Assembly (NCBI RefSeq): GCF_008329645.1
Contig: NZ_CP043474.1
Coordinates: forward strand, 4,836,001-4,900,000
From: Mycolicibacterium grossiae
GTDB taxonomy: Bacteria > Actinomycetota > Actinomycetes > Mycobacteriales > Mycobacteriaceae
Reading direction: 5' to 3'
Length of the DNA: 64,000 nucleotides
The notes under the pieces are model-generated. The model ran no database searches. It was given only the letters and a program-made list of their open reading frames with translations, and was not told the origin of the DNA. The translations under genes were made by a program, and so were the position numbers. Of the stretch, positions 8,191 to 17,823 are shown piece after piece (position 1 is the first letter of the stretch; each line of letters begins with the position of its first letter).

Positions 8191-8313
8191 CTACGCCGGT
8201 GAGTAGAGCACGCCGCCGAGGACGACGATGGCGACGCCGGCCAGCAGCACCAGCCACGGCCACGCGCGGACCGCCCAGGAACCGCCCGCGGCGGGAGGGA
8301 TGCCGGAGATCAC
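8191..8313 (-). CDS. Small single-pass membrane peptide (40 residues)
   Basis: A 40-residue frame starting at GTG (8311-8313) encodes a short Pro/Gly-containing N-terminus, a tryptophan-rich interface (WAVRAWPW) and one hydrophobic helix of about 20 residues at 19-37, ending YSPA. No family is recognised. Support comes from position: the stop codon sits two bases before a strong double-hairpin terminator. The gene lies downstream of lppR on the same strand with a 136-base gap. The ribosome site is weak, an upstream in-frame TAG prevents any longer form, and no other start codon is available. It could be a membrane-complex accessory peptide. Confidence 0.5.
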   Translation of the reverse strand: MISGIPPAAGGSWAVRAWPWLVLLAGVAIVVLGGVLYSPA

Positions 8314-8449
8314 GCGGTCACGCTAGCGCCGACACGCCCGCGGGTGCGGCGACCACCACGCGCCACCGCGACCACCAGCCACGTCGAAGGCGTTGCGCGA
8401 CAACGACGTCGACGCCCGCGCGACATTCGACTCGTGCTGGCTCGAACCG

Positions 8450-9136
8450 TCAGGCCTGCGACGCGTTCTCCAGCATGCGCTCGGCGATGGCGACGGCGCC
8501 GTCGGTGGATCCGAACGCGCACGCCCACGTCTCGACGACAAGGTTCGACGCGTGCGACATGGCGTGCTGGCATCGCCAGTCGTCGTAGTCCTGCTCGGTG
8601 GTGACCTGCGTGATCATGTAGTCGGCTTCCTCGAGCGGGCCGACGTCCCACACGTAGCCGACGTCGGTGTCGTCGAGGGACACCGAGGAGCCCGCGCACC
8701 GGCTCCACATCGCGGTGGCGTCGCCGTAGAAACCGTGCGCCTGCTCCTCGGACGGGAACAGCACCGCCGTCTGCTCGATCCAGTGCTCGTCGTCCGGGTC
8801 GCCGACGACGTGGTCGCGCACCGCGGTCCAGCCGCTGCCCGCGTACACCGCGTCCTCGGCGCCCATGATGGCGCCCAGGCACGCCGGGTCGGAGACGACG
8901 TCGACGTTGTCCGACATCTCCTCGCTGTCGAGGATCGTCTCGAGTTCGGACGCGCCGACGATCGTGGCGAGGTCGGCGAGACCGAGCATGACGTCGTCGA
9001 GCTGCGCCTCGCGCAGCTGTGGCACGTCGGGTGCCGCCGACGCGCCGGTCCGCACCGCCGTGCCCGTCACGGTGCTCGAGCATCCCGCGACCAGGCAGGC
9101 GGCGGCCACCCAGAGCACCCAGCGGGACGCGTTCAC
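8450..9136 (-). CDS. lppR: Lipoprotein LppR-like, PknH-like extracellular domain
   Basis: A secreted lipoprotein of 228 residues. The N-terminal hydrophobic segment ends in the lipobox LVAGC, with the acylated cysteine at residue 19. The rest resembles the PknH-like extracellular (sensor) domain, with several cysteines (DPACLG, SRCAGS, WRCQH, WACAF) that probably form disulfides. It matches the position of M. tuberculosis lppR (Rv2403c), just downstream of lepA on the same strand. The GTG at 9134-9136 has AGGG close upstream and gives a compact signal peptide; a start at 9154 would add six polar residues. Its role is unknown; ligand binding outside the membrane is inferred from the domain. 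Confidence 0.8.
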   Translation of the reverse strand: MNASRWVLWVAAACLVAGCSSTVTGTAVRTGASAAPDVPQLREAQLDDVMLGLADLATIVGASELETILDSEEMSDNVDVVSDPACLGAIMGAEDAVYAGSGWTAVRDHVVGDPDDEHWIEQTAVLFPSEEQAHGFYGDATAMWSRCAGSSVSLDDTDVGYVWDVGPLEEADYMITQVTTEQDYDDWRCQHAMSHASNLVVETWACAFGSTDGAVAIAERMLENASQA

Positions 9137-9179
9137 GCCCTCATCGTGCCCCACGTCGCGCGGCGACGGGGGCGGTCGT

Positions 9180-11090
<1,911 letters not shown>

Positions 11091-11110
11091 TCGTGCCTAT
11101 GCTCGTTGCC

Positions 11111-11725
11111 ATGGCGTCGCAGTGGAGGACGTTCCAGAAGATCCTTCGGGGCGCGGAGACCGTCGTACGCAGCGAGGCGCCCAAGATCATCCGGCAGTTG
11201 CCGAAGGGCGAGGGGCTGCAGCGGAACATCCAGCAGGGCATCAAACTCGGGATCGACGCGGGTCTCGCGGCGCTGGCCAACGCCGCGACGCAGCCGCCGC
11301 CGCAGGCGATCACCGCGGGCAGGCCCGTCACCCAGCGCAGCGCCCCGACGGCGCACCGTGCCCGCCGGATCCACTACGCCCCCGACCTGGACGGACGGGC
11401 CGACCCGGGCGAGATCGTGTGGACGTGGGTGGTCTACGAGGACGATCCGACGCGGGGCAAGGACCGGCCGGTGCTCGTCGTCGGCCGCGACGCCGGCACC
11501 CTGCTGGGGTTGATGCTGTCGAGCCAGGACCGGCACCGCGGCGAGCGCGACTGGGTGGAGATCGGCACCGGCACGTGGGACTACGAGGGCCGGGTCAGTT
11601 GGGTACGCCTCGACCGGGTGCTCGACGTCCCCGAGGAGGGCATCCGGCGCGAGGGCGCCGTGCTCGACCGCGAGCGCTTCGAGGTGGTCGCGCGCCGGCT
11701 GCGGGCCGAGTACTCCTGGTCCTGA
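11111..11725 (+). CDS. PemK/MazF-like fold protein (Rv2405 type)
   Basis: A 204-residue protein. The N-terminal half is basic and helical (AETVVRSEAPKIIRQLPKG). The C-terminal half, from about residue 90, resembles the MazF/PemK SH3-like barrel: GEIVWTWVVYEDD, then RPVLVVGRDAGTLLGLMLSS, then SWVRLDRVLDV. Canonical MazF toxins cut RNA, but no antitoxin gene is adjacent. It corresponds by position to Rv2405 beside lepA, so a housekeeping or translation-linked role is as likely as toxicity. The ATG at 11111 was preferred to GTG 11093 and ATG 11099 because the family-like sequence begins MASQWRTF; none has a strong ribosome site. Confidence 0.7.
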   Translation: MASQWRTFQKILRGAETVVRSEAPKIIRQLPKGEGLQRNIQQGIKLGIDAGLAALANAATQPPPQAITAGRPVTQRSAPTAHRARRIHYAPDLDGRADPGEIVWTWVVYEDDPTRGKDRPVLVVGRDAGTLLGLMLSSQDRHRGERDWVEIGTGTWDYEGRVSWVRLDRVLDVPEEGIRREGAVLDRERFEVVARRLRAEYSWS

Positions 11726-11732
11726 CCGGCGG

Positions 11733-12977
11733 TCAGAAGTAGCCGCTGCCCGGCAACCGCGCGCCGCGGGCGTGGTAGGCACCGACCGCCTGGGCCTTGT
11801 ACGGCGTCGGATTGTGCGAGGCGAGCGTGCGGACGTTGCGCCAGTGCCGGTCGAGCAGGTGCGCCCGACGCACGACGGACGCGCCGCCCACGTCGAAGAT
11901 TTGGCCGGCCGCCTTCTGCGCGAGGGCGTCGACGACGACCTTGGCCTCGGCGGCGCGTAGCGACGCCTCGTGCGCCAGGTCGAGGTCGGGGTCGGTCTTC
12001 CGAACGTCGGCGTCGAAGGAGACGGCCAGGGCATCGGCGGCCGCGAGCACCGTGGCCTCCGCGGCGAACGCGGCGGCGGCGATCTCGCCGATCTCGCGCT
12101 GCAGCAGCGGGTCGTCGGCCGGTGCCGGGGTCGGCGCCCACGCGAAGCTACGCGCGCGCTGATGCACGTGGGCGACGGCGTCGTCGCGCAGCGCCTGGAG
12201 CACACCGGCCTCCAGCGCCGTGACGTAGAGCTGGAAGAACGCGCCGGACAGATAGAGCGGCGGCGGGTCACTGCCGGCGTCCGGCGGCGCGAAGCCGAGC
12301 AGCTCGTCGGGCTCGACCGCGACGTCGTCGAAGATGGCCGTCCCGGTACCCGTGGCGCGCTGCCCCATGCCGTCCCAGTCGTCGCGCACCGTCACACCGG
12401 GCCGGTCGGTGGGGATCAGGGCGATCACGGTGGCACCGTCGGGGTCGCTGGCCAGGACCTCGGCGTAGTCGGCGTACAGCGTGCCGGTCGTGAAGTACTT
12501 CGTGCCGTTCAGGCGCAGGCCGCCGTCGGCGCGGGTGAGCCGGGTCTGCCAGGTGAATTCGCCGACGGTGGTGGTGCCGAGTTCGGTGGACGCATTGCCG
12601 ACGATGGCCCCGCTCAGTGCGAGTGCCACCGCACGGTCGCGATCCGGGCCGTGCAGGCGCAGCCGCTCCTCGACGTGCGAGAAGTGCCCGCGCAGGATGT
12701 GCGCGACGTTGACGTCGGCGGCCGCGAGCGCGATGACGACGGCGAACAGCTCCCGCAGCGTCGCGCCGCCGCCGCCTTCGGCCCGCGGTACCCGCAACGC
12801 TCTGAGCCGCTCGCGCTTGAGCTGCTCGATCACCGCGAAGGGCCGCTCGTTCGCCTGTTCGCGTGCCAACGCGCCGGACCCGGTCTCGGCGATCAGCCGG
12901 GCCAAGCGGTCGGACCCGTAGGTCGGCGGCCCGGAGACCGTGGGGTCGTCGACCGCCGTCGTGCCAATGGTGGTCAT
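11733..12977 (-). CDS. SfnB/DszC-like flavin-dependent oxidoreductase 2
   Basis: A 414-residue acyl-CoA-dehydrogenase-fold protein and paralogue of 2827-4053. It has LNGTKYFTTGTLYADYAEVL in the beta domain and the signature DRHWRNVRTLASHNP at about 374-388, placing it with SfnB/DszC rather than CoA dehydrogenases. The expected role is FMNH2-dependent oxidation of sulfur or nitrogen compounds. The ATG at 12977 has GAGGAGGT upstream and overlaps the stop of monooxygenase 2 by four bases (ATGA). It is the last gene of the transporter-monooxygenase operon that starts at 19484, so it should act on a product or co-substrate of monooxygenase 2. Confidence 0.85.
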   Translation of the reverse strand: MTTIGTTAVDDPTVSGPPTYGSDRLARLIAETGSGALAREQANERPFAVIEQLKRERLRALRVPRAEGGGGATLRELFAVVIALAAADVNVAHILRGHFSHVEERLRLHGPDRDRAVALALSGAIVGNASTELGTTTVGEFTWQTRLTRADGGLRLNGTKYFTTGTLYADYAEVLASDPDGATVIALIPTDRPGVTVRDDWDGMGQRATGTGTAIFDDVAVEPDELLGFAPPDAGSDPPPLYLSGAFFQLYVTALEAGVLQALRDDAVAHVHQRARSFAWAPTPAPADDPLLQREIGEIAAAAFAAEATVLAAADALAVSFDADVRKTDPDLDLAHEASLRAAEAKVVVDALAQKAAGQIFDVGGASVVRRAHLLDRHWRNVRTLASHNPTPYKAQAVGAYHARGARLPGSGYF

Positions 12978-14344
12978 CGTCCTACCTCCTCGGTGACGCG
13001 ACGGTACCGCGCCGCGCGGTGGGTCTGCGGAAGACGCGGTCCGCGCCCGAACAGCTTGTGGCGCAGCGTGCCCTCCTCGTAGGAGGTCTTGTGCACCCCG
13101 CGGCGCTGCAGTTCGGGCACGACGTGGTCGACGAAGTCGACGAACGATCCCGGGGTGATGGCGTTGGTGACGTTGAAGCCGTCGACGTCGGTCTCCTCCA
13201 CCCACTCCTGCAGGTCGTCGGCGACCTGCCGGGGCGAGCCGACGCTGAAGCCGCCCTCGACGTCGATGGCGTGCGCGTCGACGAAGTCCCGCAGCGTCCA
13301 CTGGCCCTGGCCGAAGTTCTCCACCGACGACTTGAGGAACTCGTTGTCGGTGACCGCGACGGGGTCGTCGAGGTCGAAGCGGGACAGGTCGGAGCCCAGC
13401 CAGCCCGACCAGAGCGCCAGCGCCCCCTCGGGATCGACGTACTGCCGCAGGTCGTCGAGACGGGCGCGGGCGGCGGCTTCGTCGGCGCCGGTCACGACGA
13501 CGTGCCCGTTGACGATCTTCACGTCGTACGGATCACGGCCCGCCGACTCGGCACGTGCCCGGATGTCGGCGACGGTCGCGCGCAGCGCCTCCTTGGTGGG
13601 GGCGCCGACGAAGACGACCTCGGCGTTCTCGGCGCCGAACTGCTTGCCCCGGTCCGACGCGCCGGCCTGGTACAGCACCGGCGTGCGTTGCGGCGACGGC
13701 TCGCACAGGTGGATGCCGGGCACGCGAAAGTGCCTGCCCCGATGATCGATCGGGTGCACCTTGGCAGGGTCGGCGTACGCGGCACGCCCGGGATCGGCAC
13801 CGACGGCGTCGTCGTCCCAGGAGCCTTCCCACAGCTTGTAGAGCACCTCGGTGTACTCGTCGGCGATGTCGTACCGGTCGGCGTGCGGGGTGATCGCGTC
13901 GAATCCGTGGTTGCGCGCGGCACTCTCGAGGTATCCGGTCACGACGTTCCATCCGACGCGGCCGTCGGTGAGGTGGTCGAGGGTCGACATGCGCCGGGCG
14001 AACGAGTAGGGATGCTCGAAGGACGTCGCCGCGGTGACCCCAAAGCCGAGGTGCTCGGTGACGGTCGCCATCGCGGGCACCACCAGCAACGGGTCGTTGA
14101 CCGGGACCTGCGCGGCCGAGCGCAGCGCGGCGTCGGGTCCGCCGCCGTAGACGTCGTACACGCCCAGGACGTCGGCGATGAAGAGGCCGTCGAACAGGCC
14201 ACGCTCGAGCAGCCGGGCCAGGTCCAGCCAGTAGCCGAGGTCCTTGTAGCGGGCGGCCTGGGACTCGGGATGCCGCCAGGTGCCGGCGACGATGTGGGTC
14301 ACGCAGTTCATGTCGAACGCGTTGAGGATCATTCGTCGTGCCAT
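12974..14344 (-). CDS. DszA/NtaA-family FMN-dependent monooxygenase 2
   Basis: A 456-residue luciferase-like monooxygenase. Family blocks include FDGLFIADVLGVYDVY near 50, HPYSFARRMSTLDHLTDGR and VGWNVVTGYLESAARN at about 110-140, LYKLWEGSWDDDAV near 170, and SPQRTPVLYQAGAS. It is most like DszA, which opens the ring of dibenzothiophene sulfone, and like NtaA and SnaA. It starts one base after the stop of the fused ABC ATPase and overlaps the downstream SfnB-like gene by four bases, so import and oxidation are likely made together. It needs a flavin reductase not encoded nearby. Monooxygenase 3 (23487-24899) is closer to it than monooxygenase 1. Confidence 0.88.
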   Translation of the reverse strand: MARRMILNAFDMNCVTHIVAGTWRHPESQAARYKDLGYWLDLARLLERGLFDGLFIADVLGVYDVYGGGPDAALRSAAQVPVNDPLLVVPAMATVTEHLGFGVTAATSFEHPYSFARRMSTLDHLTDGRVGWNVVTGYLESAARNHGFDAITPHADRYDIADEYTEVLYKLWEGSWDDDAVGADPGRAAYADPAKVHPIDHRGRHFRVPGIHLCEPSPQRTPVLYQAGASDRGKQFGAENAEVVFVGAPTKEALRATVADIRARAESAGRDPYDVKIVNGHVVVTGADEAAARARLDDLRQYVDPEGALALWSGWLGSDLSRFDLDDPVAVTDNEFLKSSVENFGQGQWTLRDFVDAHAIDVEGGFSVGSPRQVADDLQEWVEETDVDGFNVTNAITPGSFVDFVDHVVPELQRRGVHKTSYEEGTLRHKLFGRGPRLPQTHRAARYRRVTEEVGR

Positions 14345-14345
14345 G

Positions 14346-15992
14346 TCAGCCTCCGGGAACGGTCTGCGGCTCGGCCCGCTGCAGGCTCGCGAGGAGTCGC
14401 TGGGTGTACGGGTGACGGGGTTGCGCGAATACGTCTTCGGCGGAACCCGATTCGACGATCCGGCCGTCGTGCATCACCAGCACGCGGTCGGCCAGGTGGT
14501 GGATGACGCCGAGGTCGTGCGAGATGAACAGGTACGACAGCCGCAGCCGCTGCTGCAGATCGGTCAGCAGGTCGAGCACCTGCGCCTGGATCGTCACGTC
14601 GAGCGCGGACACCGGCTCGTCGCACACGATGAGGTCCGGCTCCGACGCAAGGGCCCGCGCGATCGACACCCGTTGCCGTTGCCCGCCGGAGAGCAGCAGG
14701 GGTCGTCGGTCGAGGTGCTCGGCGGGCAGTCCGACGTCGGCCAGCAGCTCGTCGATGCGGTCGCGACGACGCACCGAATCGGTGGACACCTCGGCGGGCA
14801 AGGCGTCCTCGAGGATCCGACGCACCGTCCACCGCGGATCGAATGATCCCAGCGGGTCCTGCTGCACGACGGAGATGCGGCGTCGCCGCGACCGGCGCCG
14901 GGCCTCGTCGACCGCACTCCACGGCTCGCCCGCAAGTTCGACGACGCCGTCGTCGGGGCTGAGCAGTGCCAGCGCCAGACGTGCGGTGGTGGTCTTCCCC
15001 GACCCGGACTCGCCGACGATGCCGACCGTTTCACCGATGCCCACCTCGAACGAAACGTCTTCGACCGCCGCGCGTTCCACGCCGTCGGGACCGCGGAACC
15101 GCTTCGTCACGCCCCGTACGGACAGCAAGGCGCCGTCCCCGGACGGGGTGCGCCGTGAGGTCGAGCCCCCCGTCCGGGGCGGGACCCCGGACAACCGCGT
15201 GCCCTTGCGGTGCGTCGCGGGCACCGCGTCGAGGAGGGCTCGCGTGTAGGCGTGCTGCGGGTCGCCGAGGACGTCGGCGGCGGCGCCCTGCTCGACGATC
15301 ACCCCGCCGCGCATCACGGCGACGCGGTCGGCCAGCCGACTCACGACCGAGAGGTCGTGACTGATCAGGATGAGGCCGGTGCCGCGACGCCGCCGCTCGG
15401 CGAGCAGGTCGAGGATCTGTGCCTGCACGGTCACGTCGAGCGCGGTGGTCGGTTCGTCGGCGATCAACAGGGCGGGGTCCAGGGCGATCGCCGAGGCGAT
15501 CAGCGCCCGCTGCCGCTGGCCGCCGGACAGCTGGTGTGGGAGCTGACGGGCCCGCAGCTCGGGTTCCGGGACGCCGACCGACGCGAGCAGGTCGAGCACG
15601 CGCTCGCGACGACGGGCACGGCCGCCGAACCGGTGCAACCGCAGCGTCTCGGCGATCTCGGCGCCGACCGTCCGCAGCGGATCCAGTGACACCAGGGCGT
15701 CCTGCAGCATGAAACCCACCTCGGCACCGCGGATCCGGCGCCATTCCCGGTCGCCATTACCCAGCAGGGACCTGCCGTGCAACGCCAGCGTCGTCGCCCC
15801 GACGTGTGCTTCCGGACCGGCGAGGCCGAGCAGAGCCCGTGCGGTCACGCTCTTCCCGGAACCGGATTCGCCGACGATCGCGAGGCACTCCCCCGTGCCG
15901 ACGTGGAACGACACGCCGCGCACCACGGGCGGCGCGTCGCGGTGCCCGAAGGCGACGTGCAGATCCTCCACGTGCATCAGCGGTGCGGTCAC
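14346..15992 (-). CDS. Fused double ATP-binding subunit of a peptide/nickel-type ABC transporter
   Basis: A 548-residue protein carrying both ATPase domains (DppD plus DppF type) in one chain. The first Walker A is GESGSGKS at 41-48, with signature LSGGQRQRALIA and Walker B LLIADEPTT. The second has GESGSGKTTTA, signature LSGGQRQRVSIARAL and Walker B LIVCDEPVS. It powers import through the two permeases directly upstream. The GTG start at 15992 overlaps the DppC-like stop by four bases (GTGA). Domain fusion is common in this family. The oligopeptide/dipeptide label describes fold only; context suggests an organosulfur or related solute. Confidence 0.93.
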   Translation of the reverse strand: MTAPLMHVEDLHVAFGHRDAPPVVRGVSFHVGTGECLAIVGESGSGKSVTARALLGLAGPEAHVGATTLALHGRSLLGNGDREWRRIRGAEVGFMLQDALVSLDPLRTVGAEIAETLRLHRFGGRARRRERVLDLLASVGVPEPELRARQLPHQLSGGQRQRALIASAIALDPALLIADEPTTALDVTVQAQILDLLAERRRRGTGLILISHDLSVVSRLADRVAVMRGGVIVEQGAAADVLGDPQHAYTRALLDAVPATHRKGTRLSGVPPRTGGSTSRRTPSGDGALLSVRGVTKRFRGPDGVERAAVEDVSFEVGIGETVGIVGESGSGKTTTARLALALLSPDDGVVELAGEPWSAVDEARRRSRRRRISVVQQDPLGSFDPRWTVRRILEDALPAEVSTDSVRRRDRIDELLADVGLPAEHLDRRPLLLSGGQRQRVSIARALASEPDLIVCDEPVSALDVTIQAQVLDLLTDLQQRLRLSYLFISHDLGVIHHLADRVLVMHDGRIVESGSAEDVFAQPRHPYTQRLLASLQRAEPQTVPGG

Positions 15993-16855
15993 GGGAGCCG
16001 TCCTTCCAGTCGCTGCTGCACGTGGCGCCCGATGACCGTCACCGCGAGCGTGCAGCCGATGATCGCGAGGCCCGGGAACAGCTCCAACCACCATGCCGTG
16101 GAGACGAAGTCACGGCCCGCGTCCAGCATGGCGCCCCATTCCGGTGCCGGTGGCGCGACGCCGAGTCCCAGGAAGCTCAGCGACGACGCCCACACGATCG
16201 ACTGGCCGACGCCCAGGGTGGCCACGGCGACCAGCGGGCGCATCGCGTTGGGGAGCACGTGCCTGCCGATGATGCGACGCGGTCGGTGCCCGAGGGCGAC
16301 GGCCGCCTCGACGTAGTCGGAGCCCTTGACGGCGATGACCTGGCCGCGCACCATCCACGCGTATCCGGCGGCCGAGCCGATGGCCACCGCGATGATCTCG
16401 GTGGTCACGCCCGGCCCGGACATCGCGATGAACACCAGGGCGATCAGCAGGCCCGGAATGGCCAGCAGGACTTCGACGAATCGACTGATGAGACCGTCGG
16501 TGATCCGGCCGCCGAGGCCGGCCGCGACGCCCAGCGCGATGGCGACGGCGAGGGCCGCCGCGGTCGCGCCGAGCCCGATCAGCAGCGAGCTGCGCGCGCC
16601 GAACACCACGCGGGTGTAGATGTCGCGGCCCGAGGCGTCCGTACCGAACCAGTGTTGCGACGACGGTCCGCGCAGGGCCGCGTCGATGTCGGTGTCGAAG
16701 GGCGACCCGGTGGTGAAGGCGGCGGGTGCGACGGCCCACGCGACGATCAGCACCAGGAACGCCACCGACAGCCACAGTGCGGGGCGGAGCCTGCGGACGA
16801 CGACGGGACGCAGCCCGGACCGGATGGCGTGCGCGTCGGCGATGTCGACGGTCAT
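15989..16855 (-). CDS. DppC-type ABC transporter permease
   Basis: A 288-residue membrane permease with about six helices. It carries the N-terminal periplasmic motif HWFGTDASGRDIYTRVVFGAR typical of DppC/OppC subunits and the ATPase-coupling EAA-like segment near YVEAAVALGHRPRRIIGRHVLPNA (listed here as two adjacent parts: YVEAAVALGHRPRR and IIGRHVLPNA). The ATG at 16855 overlaps the stop of the DppB-like gene (ATGA), and its own stop overlaps the ATPase start. It forms the membrane channel together with the DppB-like partner. Confidence 0.92.
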   Translation of the reverse strand: MTVDIADAHAIRSGLRPVVVRRLRPALWLSVAFLVLIVAWAVAPAAFTTGSPFDTDIDAALRGPSSQHWFGTDASGRDIYTRVVFGARSSLLIGLGATAAALAVAIALGVAAGLGGRITDGLISRFVEVLLAIPGLLIALVFIAMSGPGVTTEIIAVAIGSAAGYAWMVRGQVIAVKGSDYVEAAVALGHRPRRIIGRHVLPNAMRPLVAVATLGVGQSIVWASSLSFLGLGVAPPAPEWGAMLDAGRDFVSTAWWLELFPGLAIIGCTLAVTVIGRHVQQRLEGRLP

Positions 16856-17823
16856 CGGTCCGCCCTCCGCAGCCGGGGGTCGACTCGGGTGAACGCGACG
16901 TTGACCACCAGGTTGGCCACTACGTAGACCGCCGCGACGAATAGCGTGACGCCGACCACGACGGGCATGTCGTGGGCGACGACCGCGTCGACCAGCACCC
17001 GGCCCAGACCCGGCCGCACGAAGATGGTCTCGACGATGACGGCCGTGGAGAACAGCGAGCCCAACGCCCACCCCGACAGCGTCAGGCCCGGAAGGACTGC
17101 GTGGCGCAGGGCGTGTCGCCACCGCACGCCCCAGTCGCTCATGCCTCGGGCCCGGGCGGACACCGCGAATGGCTGTTCCATCGCCACGGAGAATTCGTCG
17201 CGGGTCACCTGTCCCAGAAAGCCCGCCAGCGGCAGCGCCAGGGTCAACGCGGGCAGGACGAGGCCCTCCAACCCGCCGTCACCGACGACCGGCAGCACGT
17301 GCAGGTGGAAGGCGAAGATCACGAGCAGCACGATGCCGAGCCAGTACTGCGGCAGCGCGGCCAGGAACGTCTCGAGGCCGGAACCCAGCGCCGCGACGGC
17401 GCGGTGACGGTGCGCCGTCAGCAGCGTCACGGCGACCGCCACGATCCATGCGGCGACGAGCGCCACGGCCGTCAGCGTCAACGTCGGGCCGACCTGCTGG
17501 GCGATGATGTCGGCGACCGGTTGCTTGCGGCTGTAGGACGTGCCCAGGTCGCCGTGCAGCAGTCCGGTCAGGTAGTCGGCGTACTGCTCGAGGACCGGCC
17601 GGTCGAGTCCGTACTGCACGCGCACGGCGGCGACCTGCTCGGGCGTCGGCTTGGCCCCGGCGCCACCGAGGATCGCCAGCACCGGATCGGTCGGCATCAC
17701 GTGCTGGGCGATGAACGTCAACGTCGCTGCGCCCCAGAGCACTCCGAGCACGCCGGCGACGCGGCCGGCCACTCGCCGCAGCGACCGGCGGTGCCCGCCC
17801 GGAGTGGAGACGGGGTCGGTCAC
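16852..17823 (-). CDS. DppB-type ABC transporter permease
   Basis: A 323-residue membrane subunit with six helices and the DppB hallmark layout: an N-terminal helix followed by MPTDPVLAILGG and the YGLDRPVLEQYADYLTGLL block before the core. The coupling segment FAVSARARGMSDWGVRWRHA precedes the last helices. The GTG start at 17821-17823 was chosen because it forms a GTGA overlap with the substrate-binding protein stop. Possible longer upstream starts would run far into the binding-protein gene and add an Arg-rich, non-family N-terminus. Confidence 0.9.
   Translation of the reverse strand: MTDPVSTPGGHRRSLRRVAGRVAGVLGVLWGAATLTFIAQHVMPTDPVLAILGGAGAKPTPEQVAAVRVQYGLDRPVLEQYADYLTGLLHGDLGTSYSRKQPVADIIAQQVGPTLTLTAVALVAAWIVAVAVTLLTAHRHRAVAALGSGLETFLAALPQYWLGIVLLVIFAFHLHVLPVVGDGGLEGLVLPALTLALPLAGFLGQVTRDEFSVAMEQPFAVSARARGMSDWGVRWRHALRHAVLPGLTLSGWALGSLFSTAVIVETIFVRPGLGRVLVDAVVAHDMPVVVGVTLFVAAVYVVANLVVNVAFTRVDPRLRRADR

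Noticed and set aside
11093..11725. Active MazF toxin of a toxin-antitoxin pair
   Set aside because: The fold resemblance is confined to the C-terminal half, no antitoxin gene is adjacent, and the gene is part of a conserved housekeeping neighbourhood.
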